A stretch of DNA of 64,000 nt from Paucidesulfovibrio gracilis DSM 16080 (lineage in GTDB: Bacteria; Desulfobacterota; Desulfovibrionia; Desulfovibrionales; Desulfovibrionaceae), in assembly GCF_900167125.1 (NCBI RefSeq), contig NZ_FUYC01000010.1:19899-83898 (forward strand). The letters are read 5' to 3'. Positions 50,407-58,181 of this stretch are shown in pieces. Under the pieces are notes generated by a model. The model made no database searches. It was not told where the DNA came from and saw nothing but the letters and a program-made list of their open reading frames with translations. How positions within the stretch are numbered: the first letter of the stretch is position 1; each line of letters starts with the position of its first letter. The position numbers and the translations under genes are program-made.

Positions 50407-53400
50407 TCAGTCAAGCAGACTGATTTGGCGTTCCTTGCGCACCTTTCGCGCCGTGAGGACCGAGTGGGTCAGCAAGTCTTCGGGAATGGGCTTGAGAAAG
50501 CGGGACATGCTTGGTTTGAGGGACCGTCCGAAAAGCTGTCGTTGTTTGGCGTGGCTAAGATACAATTCCCGCCGGGCGCGGGTCATGCCTACGTAGAGCA
50601 GTCGTTTTTCTTCGGCCGTGTCCGAGACAAAGGAGCTTTTGGCCTCGGCCTTGCCCGTGAGCATGTCGGTTCCGGCAAAGGGGAGAATTCCCTCCTCCAG
50701 GGCGGGTAGGAAAACCACTTCGAATTCAAGTCCTTTGGAGGCGTGCAGCGTCATGACCTGCACCTTTTCCGCGGAAAGCCGCACGGTTTCCAGGTCGCTT
50801 TGCAGATGGACCCAGTTGATCAGCCCGGCCCAGCCGCCACGTCGTTCATAGGCCTGCTGCAACTGGCGGTAGGGTTTGCTTTTCCAGAAAAACTCATCAT
50901 ATCCGTTGGTTTGCTCCAGGTGGGCGCGTAAGGCGTCGGGTCCGCCGGCCAGGGCGCGTTCAGGAAATTCCAGGCAATTGTCCGCTTCCGCGCCATTGTT
51001 GCAGGACAGGCCGAGAATGCGGCCTGCCGCACAGAGGATGTCGGCCACGCGTGGTTCATGCCAGAAGGCCGAGGTCTCCGGGGTGGCGCAGGGAATGCCG
51101 TACCGCTTGAGCGCGTTTTCGATGACCGGGATCAGCCCGCGGAAGCGCACCAGCACGGCGATGTCGCCCGGGGCGTAGCGCCCTTGTGCGCCGGAGTCGG
51201 TGAGGCTGTGGCTTGTGGCGCCCATGAGCCGTTTGACGCGGTCGCTGATCCAGGCGGCCTCGCGGCGGCCGTCCGGCGCATGAAAAATGTGCAGGGCCGT
51301 GTCCACGTCCTGGTGTGCCCGCAGACGTGGCTGATCCGGAAACAGGCTGTGGGCCGCATCCAGGATGCGTTGGCCGGAGCGGTAGTTGTCCTTGAGGGTG
51401 ATGGTTTTGATTTTGGACCAGCGTTGGCGGAGCAGTTCCTCGGCGTTGCCGGCGGCACCGCGAAAGCCGTAGATGGACTGGCAGGGGTCGCCGATGGCGA
51501 AAAAGCCGGTGCCGTCCTTGTGGCAGAGCGAGGTCACCAGTTTAATCTGCAGGGGGGAGAGATCCTGAACCTCATCCACCAGTACATGGTGGTGGATGCG
51601 TTCAAAGGCTTCGCCCTGAGTTTGTTCCAGCAAAAAATCGAGCAGGTCCGTGTAGTCGGCCAAATTCCAGGAGGCTTTTTGCTGGGTGTAGCGGGCCACG
51701 GGGTCGGCAAGGTCGGGATCCGGAGCGTCCAGGGTTTCCCTGGCCAGGTTGTACCGCTTCCAGGCCTGATCCAGGTCGCGGCCCGTCAGTTCCGGGTTCA
51801 CTTCCGCAAAGATGCTTTTGGCCGCATTTTCGTCAATGACAACGGGTTCTTCACCATAGGCATGCCGCCAGTATTCAAAGGCCATGGCATGCAGGGTTCC
51901 GGCCTGGGGCAGGGGGGCGTCTTCGTCCAGGCCCAGGGTGTGCTGGAGGCGTTCACGCAGTTCCACGGCGGCCCGGCGGGTGAAGGTGAGCACCAGAATG
52001 CGTCGGGGCGGCTGCCCGGCTTCGAGCAGGCGGGTGATGCGTCCCATAAGGGTTTGCGTTTTGCCTGTACCGGGTCCGGCCACCACGAGCACAGGACCGG
52101 GACCGGCGTTGATGGCTTTGCGCTGGGCCGTGTTATAATGAATGCGTTTGGCTTCGTCCGCAACGCGCACGGCCATGGGCGTGGCCTGGGTCGTGTCCAC
52201 CGGTGCCGGCTCGGCGGGAGCCGGGTGCTCCTGGTCGGCATCGGGCGAGGCCGGAAGGAACAGGCCGTTTTTAATGCGGTCCCGTTCCTGGGGGGTGAAT
52301 ACGGAGATCACGCCGTATTCACCGTCAAAGCCGGGTTTGCGCATGACCTGGCCCTCACGCATGCGGCCGACACCTTCGGCCAGGAGCGGGTCCATGCGGC
52401 GTAGATCTTCCAGCGGGGTCCGGCGCAGCACGGACAATTCCGAGCCAAAGGCGCGCATGAGTTCCAGGTAGCGCTTGTGGACCTTTTTGGAGTTCGGTCC
52501 CACGCCCACGACTTCGCTGAGCAGCTCCTTGAGCGGCACCAGGGAAACGAAACCGGGCTGCCCCTTGGGGCGTTGCGGTTCGTTCCGGTCGGCCAGATCC
52601 GCGATGCGTGCCAGCACCCCGCGGGTCACGGGCTTGCCGCACACGGGGCAGATTCCGCCGCGCATGGCGGTTTCCTGCGGGTCCATGACCACGCCGCACT
52701 TGCGGTGGCCGTCCATGTGGTATTTGCCCTCTTCCGGGAAGAACTCCACGGTGCCGAGAAATTTGTGTCCCAGGCCTTCTCCGCGCAGGGCGCGGTAAAT
52801 GCCTTCATAGGAGATTTCGCCTTGAAAGACGTTGCACTCGCGGCCCAGCTTTTCGCCGGAGTGGGCGTCGGAATTGGAGATCATGCGGTAGCGGTCCAGC
52901 GCGCTCCAGGTCCAGTTCATTTCCGGGTCCGAGGAGAGGCCGGTCTCCATGGCAAAGATGTGTCGGCTCAGGTCGCCGTAGCACTCTTCCACGGTGTTGA
53001 AGCCGGACTTGGAGCCGAACAGGGCGAACCAGGGCGTCCAGATGTGGGCGGGTACGAGAAAGGCCATGGGATCGGCTTCCAGCACCATTTCCAACAGGTC
53101 GCGGGAGTCCAGCCCCAGGATGGGACGGCCGTCCGAAGCGAGGTTGCCCACCTGGGCGAGTCGTTCGTTAAAGCGCAGCACCGCTTCCAGACTGGGCATG
53201 TAGACCAGGTTGTGGATTTTGCGTACCTGGCCGCCGCGCTTGTAGATGGAGCTGATTTCCGTCTGAAGCATGAACCGGGTTACGCCGCCGGGATCCTGTT
53301 CCAGGCCGGGCACTTGTTCGCCGATGCCCTCGGGATGTTTGAGTACATACAGGCCGCGTCCGTCTTCCCGGAGCTGTTCCTGCATTTCGGCGACCCATTC

Positions 53401-53541
53401 GGGATGGGTGAAGTCCCCGGTACCGAGAACATCCAGCCCCTTGACCCGCGCCCAGGCCGCAAGACCTCGGATATTCAGGTTCTTGCTTGTGGCGCGCGAA
53501 AACCGGGAATGGATGTGCAAATCAGCGGTAAAGCGATCCAT
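50407..53541 (-). CDS. Endonuclease Q-like PHP nuclease fused to UvrD/PcrA-type helicase
   Basis: 1044 residues. Residues 1 to about 425 match the endonuclease Q/TIGR00375 family: DLHIHSRFSRATS, GLDVLGTGDFTHPEW, PAHIWTPWFALFGSKSGFN, MISNSDAHSGEKLGREC, then a zinc finger CGVVMDPQET...CPVCGKPVTRGV and VVGVGPNSKKV. After a linker rich in Pro, Ala and Asp, a superfamily-1A helicase follows: VVAGPGTGKTQTLMGRI (about 489), VLVDEVQDLSPLQ (about 657), IGDPCQSIYGFRGA, VMTLHASKGLEFEVVFLPAL and LLYVGMTRAR. EndoQ nicks DNA 5' of deaminated bases; the helicase could then open the nick. Start at 53541; GAGGGA lies about 12 bases upstream. Confidence 0.85.
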   Translation of the reverse strand: MDRFTADLHIHSRFSRATSKNLNIRGLAAWARVKGLDVLGTGDFTHPEWVAEMQEQLREDGRGLYVLKHPEGIGEQVPGLEQDPGGVTRFMLQTEISSIYKRGGQVRKIHNLVYMPSLEAVLRFNERLAQVGNLASDGRPILGLDSRDLLEMVLEADPMAFLVPAHIWTPWFALFGSKSGFNTVEECYGDLSRHIFAMETGLSSDPEMNWTWSALDRYRMISNSDAHSGEKLGRECNVFQGEISYEGIYRALRGEGLGHKFLGTVEFFPEEGKYHMDGHRKCGVVMDPQETAMRGGICPVCGKPVTRGVLARIADLADRNEPQRPKGQPGFVSLVPLKELLSEVVGVGPNSKKVHKRYLELMRAFGSELSVLRRTPLEDLRRMDPLLAEGVGRMREGQVMRKPGFDGEYGVISVFTPQERDRIKNGLFLPASPDADQEHPAPAEPAPVDTTQATPMAVRVADEAKRIHYNTAQRKAINAGPGPVLVVAGPGTGKTQTLMGRITRLLEAGQPPRRILVLTFTRRAAVELRERLQHTLGLDEDAPLPQAGTLHAMAFEYWRHAYGEEPVVIDENAAKSIFAEVNPELTGRDLDQAWKRYNLARETLDAPDPDLADPVARYTQQKASWNLADYTDLLDFLLEQTQGEAFERIHHHVLVDEVQDLSPLQIKLVTSLCHKDGTGFFAIGDPCQSIYGFRGAAGNAEELLRQRWSKIKTITLKDNYRSGQRILDAAHSLFPDQPRLRAHQDVDTALHIFHAPDGRREAAWISDRVKRLMGATSHSLTDSGAQGRYAPGDIAVLVRFRGLIPVIENALKRYGIPCATPETSAFWHEPRVADILCAAGRILGLSCNNGAEADNCLEFPERALAGGPDALRAHLEQTNGYDEFFWKSKPYRQLQQAYERRGGWAGLINWVHLQSDLETVRLSAEKVQVMTLHASKGLEFEVVFLPALEEGILPFAGTDMLTGKAEAKSSFVSDTAEEKRLLYVGMTRARRELYLSHAKQRQLFGRSLKPSMSRFLKPIPEDLLTHSVLTARKVRKERQISLLD

Positions 53542-53604
53542 CCGCGCAAGATATTCCCTCGTCTGCGAGAATGCAAGCACGTCCTGAAAAAATGGAGATT
53601 CCAG

Positions 53605-53650
53605 GAAAAAAAAGCCCCCCCACCGCCGGGAAAACCGGGGTGGAGAGGCT
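53605..53650 (-). terminator. Intrinsic terminator of feoB
   Basis: On the minus strand AGCC..CCACCCCGG pairs with CCGG.GGTGG..GGCT across a TTTTC loop, and the stem ends in CTTTTTTTT. It lies about 20 bases past the feoB stop. Confidence 0.82.
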
Positions 53651-53671
53651 GTTGTCTCAGGTGTGGGATGG

Positions 53672-55846
53672 TCAGCTCAATCCGGAGAGGATCTGGTACG
53701 CGGCGCTGGCCAGGATAAAGGCCAGAACCGTGTTGAAGGTGACGGCAAAGGCGGCCCAGCCCCAGGAAGCCTCTTTGGCCATGGCCACCACGGTCACGAA
53801 GCAGGGGGCGTAGAGCAGAATGAAGATGATCAACGAAACCGCCGTGGCCGTGGTAAAGGCCGGATCCCTGGCCAAGCGCTCCGAGAGCGGAGCCGCGTCA
53901 TCGGGGTCCACCTCTCCGAGGGAATAGGCCGTGCCCATGGTGGAGACGATGACCTCCTTGGCCGCGATGCCGCCGATGAGGGCGATGTTCACGCGCCAGT
54001 CAAATCCCGCAAGCCTGGTCAGCCCTTCCAGGGCCGAGCCGACGCGTCCGGCCACCGAATATTTCAGGGCCGCCTCGCCTTGGACGTTGTCCACTTCTGC
54101 GAGCTGGGCTTCCAGGGCTGCAATCCGTTCGGGCGTTGTGGCCTGGTCCAGTTGCCCCTGGATTTCGGTCCGCTGGGCGTCGAATTGGGCCGCGTCATGC
54201 TCGGGAAGGGCCGGGAAGGTCATGGCCGCCCAGAACAGGACGGAAATGCCCAGGATGACGGTACCGGCCTTTTTGATGTATTGCCAGGCGCGTTCCCAGG
54301 TGTGCAGCAGCACGCCGCGCAGGGTGGGCATGCGGTAAGGCGGCAGTTCCATGAGGAAAGGTGTCGGTTCGCCCTGGAGCACGGTGGAGCGAAGGAGTTT
54401 CGCCACGAGCAGGGCTGCGGCCCAGCCCACCAGGGTGATCCAGAACATGGCGTTTCCTGCGGATTGGGGGAAGAAGGCCGCCACCAGCAGGATGAAAACG
54501 GGAACCTTGGCCCCGCAGACCATGAACGGGGCCGTGAGAATGGTGGCCAACCGTTCTTTGGGACTGCGCAGGGTGCGCGCGGCCATAACGCCGGGAACCG
54601 CGCAGCCGCCGGGGATGCCGCCGGAGATGATGAAGGGCATGACTGAGCAGCCGTGCAGACCAAAGGCCTTGAAGACGCGGTCCAGCATGTAGGCCATGCG
54701 TGCCATGTATCCCAGATCCTCCAGGAAGGAGAGCATCAGGAACATGATCACGATGAGCGGTACAAAGCCGAGCACCCCGCCCACCCCGTCAATGATGCCG
54801 GAAACCACCAGGGATTTGAGCAGTCCGTCGGGCAGCAGGGTCGAGGCGGTTGAGCTGAGCCAGCCGAACATGGTCTCCACCCAGCCCATGGGAACCTCGC
54901 CCAGGGTGAAGGTGATCTGGAACATGGCATAGAGCACGAAAAGCATCAGGGCCGGGCCGAACAGGGCGCTGGTGACCACGCGGTCCACCTTGTCGGAAAT
55001 TTCGATGCGGGTCTGGGACGTTCCGCGTCGCACAACGCCTTTTTTCATCAGCGAGGCGATGAACCCGTAGCGGTAGTCCGCGATCACGGCCTCGGGGTCG
55101 GTATTCAGCGTCTTGCGGCAATGCTGTTCCACTCGATCCGCAATGGCTTCGAGGGAGTTGGAAAGCTCTCCGGCCTTGCGTCCCTCCACGCGGATTTGCT
55201 CGTCGCCTTCCAGATATTTCAGCGCCAACCAGCGTGCCGGGAAACGGTCCGTGAGGAATCCGGCCGCATTGATCAAATCCTCCATTTCCAGCAAGGCTTC
55301 GTCCATGTCCGCGCTGTAGGAAATCCGCAGGGGCTTCCATTCGCGCTGGTCGTCTGCCTGGGATAGCGCCGCGTTGATCATGGCGTCGCGGCCCTCGCCG
55401 GTGCGGGCCACGGTTTCGATGACCGGGCAGCCGATGAGTTCGGACAGCAGCGCCGTGTTGATCTGCATGTCCTTTTTGCGCACCTCGTCCATCATGTTCA
55501 GGGAGAGCACCAGGGGCGCGCCCATTTCCAGCAGTTGTACGGCCAGGTACAGGCTGCGCTCCAGGGTGTTGGCGTCGAGCACGTCCACCACGGCGTCGGG
55601 ACGCTGGCCGAGCAAAAAGTCGCGGGCGGAAATTTCTTCGGCCGTGTACGCGGTGAGCGAGTAGGTGCCGGGCAGGTCCACCACGCGGATGGAGCGGCCC
55701 TCGTGCCGGAAAAAGCCCTCTTTGCAGTCCACGGTCACGCCGGGATAGTTGCCCACATGCTGTCGGGAGCCTGTCAGGGCGTTGAAGCTGGTGGTCTTGC
55801 CGGAGTTGGGGTTGCCCGTGAGGGCCATGGTAAAGGTATCAGCCAT
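53672..55846 (-). CDS. feoB: Ferrous iron transport protein B
   Basis: 724 residues. The N-terminal G domain has GNPNSGKTTSFNALTGSRQH (G1), VGNYPGVTV (G2), VVDLPGTYSL (G3), LNMMDEV (G4), then a helical GDI-like spacer. The membrane domain has two Gate motifs (GVLGFVPLIVIMFLMLSFLE; GTVILGISVLFWAAM) and the conserved GCSVMPFIISGGIPGGCAVP. Residues 560-600 form a coiled insertion. FeoB imports Fe2+ across the inner membrane under GTP control. It overlaps feoA by eight bases. A Fur-box promoter lies upstream and a terminator downstream. Confidence 0.95.
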   Translation of the reverse strand: MADTFTMALTGNPNSGKTTSFNALTGSRQHVGNYPGVTVDCKEGFFRHEGRSIRVVDLPGTYSLTAYTAEEISARDFLLGQRPDAVVDVLDANTLERSLYLAVQLLEMGAPLVLSLNMMDEVRKKDMQINTALLSELIGCPVIETVARTGEGRDAMINAALSQADDQREWKPLRISYSADMDEALLEMEDLINAAGFLTDRFPARWLALKYLEGDEQIRVEGRKAGELSNSLEAIADRVEQHCRKTLNTDPEAVIADYRYGFIASLMKKGVVRRGTSQTRIEISDKVDRVVTSALFGPALMLFVLYAMFQITFTLGEVPMGWVETMFGWLSSTASTLLPDGLLKSLVVSGIIDGVGGVLGFVPLIVIMFLMLSFLEDLGYMARMAYMLDRVFKAFGLHGCSVMPFIISGGIPGGCAVPGVMAARTLRSPKERLATILTAPFMVCGAKVPVFILLVAAFFPQSAGNAMFWITLVGWAAALLVAKLLRSTVLQGEPTPFLMELPPYRMPTLRGVLLHTWERAWQYIKKAGTVILGISVLFWAAMTFPALPEHDAAQFDAQRTEIQGQLDQATTPERIAALEAQLAEVDNVQGEAALKYSVAGRVGSALEGLTRLAGFDWRVNIALIGGIAAKEVIVSTMGTAYSLGEVDPDDAAPLSERLARDPAFTTATAVSLIIFILLYAPCFVTVVAMAKEASWGWAAFAVTFNTVLAFILASAAYQILSGLS

Positions 55847-56084
55847 GGTCCGGCACCTCCACGATGATGTGGTCGGCCTCGTTGTTGCGCAGGGTCAGGG
55901 TAAAGCCGTTGAGCCGCAGTGCCACGGGGTCACGCAGGGGGGCGCGGCCCGTGACCACGACCTGGGTGCCGGGAATCAGGCCCATCTCACGGATGCGCCT
56001 GCCCAGATCCCCCTGGGCGCGGACGCTATGGATGACGGCGGACTGGTCGACGTTGAGTTTTCGCAATCCAATGGTTTGGGACAT
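55839..56084 (-). CDS. feoA: Ferrous iron transport protein A
   Basis: 81 residues from ATG 56084 behind AGGAG; the in-frame extension upstream would run through the Fur box. The SH3-like FeoA fold is seen in GDLGRRIREMGLIPGTQVVV and DPVALRLNGFTLTLRNNEAD with the G..PG hinge. It assists FeoB at the membrane. First gene of the feoAB operon. Confidence 0.92.
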   Translation of the reverse strand: MSQTIGLRKLNVDQSAVIHSVRAQGDLGRRIREMGLIPGTQVVVTGRAPLRDPVALRLNGFTLTLRNNEADHIIVEVPDHG

Positions 56085-56121
56085 TATCTTCTCCTCAAAG
56101 GTAACGTGTCGTTGCAGCGTT

Positions 56122-56150
56122 TTGATATTGACATTGAAAATCATTGTCAA
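56122..56150 (-). promoter_or_regulatory. feoAB promoter with Fur box
   Basis: On the minus strand TTGACA (56145-56150), 17 bases, TATCAA (56122-56127). The 19-base GACATTGAAAATCATTGTC (56130-56148, plus strand) matches the Fur consensus at 15 positions and covers the -35 and spacer. Iron-bound Fur should repress feoAB here. Confidence 0.82.
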
Positions 56151-56220
56151 CCAAAAAGTGGACTTGGTGTGGGCTGGTTTTGCCCGGGAAGTGCGATCTT
56201 GTCCAGGGGCATTGTCTTCC

Positions 56221-56263
56221 TTGACGGTGGGGGAACAAGGGGGTATTGACTTTCGTTCTCAAT
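56221..56263 (+). promoter_or_regulatory. Candidate promoter and Fur-like site for the second feoA
   Basis: TTGACG (56221-56226), 17-base spacer, TATTGA (56244-56249). ATTGACTTTCGTTCTCAAT (56245-56263) has the ATTGA...TCAAT ends seen in the feoAB box but a weaker centre. The two divergent iron genes would then be co-regulated. Confidence 0.45.
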
Positions 56264-56280
56264 GAGGAAGGGGGCAACCT

Positions 56281-56607
56281 ATGTCTGAAGTCAACATGAA
56301 AAGTCAACCGTTGTGCCGGTTCCCGCAGGGTACGAAGGTGCGTGTCAAGGATCTGGCCCAGTGCCGGGGGGCGCGTTCCCGGCTGTACGCCCTGGGGCTG
56401 ACGCCCGGAACCGAGCTGGAAGTGATGTCCGCCCCGGGCGGCCCTTGCCGTCTGCGTGTGCGCGGAGCCAACCTGACCATCGGGCATGGACTTGCCACCA
56501 AGATTCTGGTCTGCCCGGTGGATGGCTGCCCGGCCAGGGATTGTCCCGATGGGTGCGGCGGTGCCTGCCCAGGTGTGGAGGTGCGCATTGAGGACGACGA
56601 TGCGTGA
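56281..56607 (+). CDS. Second FeoA-family protein with Cys-rich C-terminus
   Basis: 108 residues; GAGGAAGGGGG precedes ATG 56281, and an ATG at 56296 is also possible. The FeoA SH3-like part reads GTKVRVKDLAQCRGARSRLY, ALGLTPGTELEVMSAPGGPC and RLRVRGANLTIGHGLATKIL. The C-terminal 30 residues add six Cys (CPVDGCPARDCPDGCGGACP), a likely metal or Fe-S binding tail not present in ordinary FeoA. It diverges from feoAB. It may tune Feo activity or sense iron; this is inference. Confidence 0.85.
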   Translation: MSEVNMKSQPLCRFPQGTKVRVKDLAQCRGARSRLYALGLTPGTELEVMSAPGGPCRLRVRGANLTIGHGLATKILVCPVDGCPARDCPDGCGGACPGVEVRIEDDDA

Positions 56608-56737
56608 TGGTTTTTTGACGCGAGGCCGTCTCTGTGGCGGTTTTTCATGCTGTGGGGACATTGACCTGTAGTTTTTCCCGCGCATGAATCTCCGGCGTTC
56701 GTGGCTTGCCGACGTCGCCGTCTTTTCACGACATTGT

Positions 56738-56753
56738 TGGCACGGTGGGTGCA
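56738..56753 (+). promoter_or_regulatory. Sigma-54-type promoter
   Basis: TGGCACGGTGGGTGCA differs from TGGCACG-N4-TTGCA at one base only. The GG and GC are ten bases apart. Transcription would begin near 56764, giving a leader of about 37 bases before the ATG at 56801. Confidence 0.72.
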
Positions 56754-56800
56754 TAAGTTTTCCTGATCGTTGTGCTTCGGCACCAATCAGGAGTGAAACT

Positions 56801-57391
56801 ATGTGCGCATTGACCATCAATTCCAATACCGGCTACGGGGTTTACAACACCGGCTTCGGCCTGAACGGGACGAAAAGTGGTTCCGGCCGCGATGTGGCGA
56901 GTCTGAACACCCGGGAACTTCGCGAGCAGATCGACAAGATCCTGGAAGGCGTGCCGAAAAGCGGTTCCAAGCTGTCCTTTCAGGATGTGATGGACTACCG
57001 CGACAAGCTGCGCGAGGAGTTCGAGTCCATCGCCAAAGAGGAGCTGGGCGCTCTGGGGGTGGATACGGAGCGGGATTTCACCCTCAGCTATGACGCGGCC
57101 ACGGACAAGGTCACGGTGGACCCGGAGCACCCGGACAAGGAAATTATTGACCGTTATTTTGAAGAAACGCCGGAAATGCGCGAGGCCTTCGCCAAGATCG
57201 TGAGTCTTTCCAAGTTGAGCGGTGCTGCGGAGAAAACACTCTCCCCTACGCAGTTTCGTCAGCAGATGCAGGCTCAGGCCATGTCCTGGTGGGCCGAGGA
57301 AAACGGCAACATGGGCTGGTTTTCCGGGGGCGGCATGATGAACGCCGAAGCCGGGCTGCAGTTGTTCGGCGGCGTGAACATGCAGGTTTAG
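56801..57391 (+). CDS. Hypothetical protein behind a sigma-54 promoter
   Basis: 196 residues, CAGGAG seven bases before the ATG. No family recognised. The N-terminus is Asn/Gly/Thr-rich and unlike a signal peptide (MCALTINSNTGYGVYNTGFG). The middle is helical and charged (LNTRELREQIDKILEGVPKS, FQDVMDYRDKLREEFESIAK). A segment DFTLSYDAATDKVTVDPEHP looks like beta hairpins, and the end is Met/Gly/Asn-rich (NGNMGWFSGGGMMNAEAGLQ). The composition resembles small soluble or flagellum-related secreted proteins without a Sec signal, but that is a guess. Its promoter suggests control by a sigma-54 activator. Confidence 0.75.
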   Translation: MCALTINSNTGYGVYNTGFGLNGTKSGSGRDVASLNTRELREQIDKILEGVPKSGSKLSFQDVMDYRDKLREEFESIAKEELGALGVDTERDFTLSYDAATDKVTVDPEHPDKEIIDRYFEETPEMREAFAKIVSLSKLSGAAEKTLSPTQFRQQMQAQAMSWWAEENGNMGWFSGGGMMNAEAGLQLFGGVNMQV

Positions 57392-57786
57392 CAGGCTGTT
57401 GAACAACGCGTGATTGCTGCGGTGTGCCAAAGGTCTCGAATCGTCGCGTACAGGGCGTAGGCGTCGCCTTGCTGTGGTTTCGCGCCCGGCACTCGCCCCC
57501 TTTTTGAACGGTCTGCGGTCTTCACGTTTTCAACGGCCGCGTATCCCTCTCGGCGTTGCGTAGTGCAGGCACCAGCCACGGGTCACGCTTTTCCTTGGTC
57601 ACGCATTGGGGTATGCTGACCGGGTGGGCGTGTTTTGGTTTGGAGCCGGTACCCGGATCCGCTGAGTACCGGGAGTCCGTTGTTCTCAGGGTGTACCGGG
57701 CCAAGGACCGCCAATCCGCCGGGATATAGGCATGTTCTCCAGAAAGGGGCCGTGGCGGATGACTTCAACGGCCAAAGGAGCCGAGT
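57392..57786. other. 395-base intergenic region, possible dispersed repeat
   Basis: No gene supported. The first part (57392-57580) begins GCAGGCTGTTGAACAAC directly after the stop codon. It carries an open minus-strand frame without RBS, a look typical of dispersed intergenic repeats. The second part has a CCCGG..CCGGG hairpin around 57652-57680. No riboswitch or tRNA was identified. Repeat status cannot be tested from a single copy. Confidence 0.35.
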
Positions 57787-58074
57787 GTGTCGGATTTGAA
57801 GACGTTGTTGCAAAAGGCCAGGTTGGATGACATCAGGAATTCCAACGAAGCGCGGGTGGTGGAGTTGCTTCCCCATGCGCTTGCCGAGTACCCCGGTTAT
57901 GTACCCACTTCCCTGGATATTCAGGATATCTTTGCGTTGACCTTGAATCGACTGCCGCCTCAGTACCGGCAGCGGGAAACGATCCAGATTTCCAACCGTC
58001 TGGCAGACGAGGACGTTCTTTGGGAGCTGGGTAACGCCATTCAGACCGTGCGGGATAATCCCACCCGACCTTGA
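57787..58074 (+). CDS. ComFB-like protein
   Basis: 95 residues starting at GTG 57787, with AAAGGAG six bases upstream. NEARVVELLPHALAEYPGYV, followed by SLDIQDIFALTLNRLPPQYR, matches the late-competence ComFB family, especially DI.ALTLNRLPP.Y. The cysteines that usually precede the DI motif are absent (YVPTSLD), so a metal site is probably missing. Function in this group is unknown; DNA uptake is not implied. A strong terminator follows. Confidence 0.78.
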   Translation: MSDLKTLLQKARLDDIRNSNEARVVELLPHALAEYPGYVPTSLDIQDIFALTLNRLPPQYRQRETIQISNRLADEDVLWELGNAIQTVRDNPTRP

Positions 58075-58130
58075 CGGAATGGTGGCCGGGGTTTTTTCTG
58101 TTGGACAACAAAGAGACTTCATCCGGTGGA

Positions 58131-58174
58131 AAAGGGAAGATTCACGGCCTGACCGCGAATCTTCCCTTTTTTTT
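58131..58174 (+). terminator. Bidirectional intrinsic terminator
   Basis: AAAGGGAAGATTC (58131-58143) pairs perfectly with GAATCTTCCCTTT (58157-58169), with an inner CGG/CCG pair, followed by T residues. On the minus strand the stem is followed by TTTTCC, so it serves both the ComFB-like gene and the convergent aminotransferase. Confidence 0.88.
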
Positions 58175-58181
58175 GGGCGTG

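Noticed and set aside
57388..57579. Short minus-strand frame after the sigma-54 gene
   Set aside because: No start signals; better explained as part of a repeat-like intergenic sequence.
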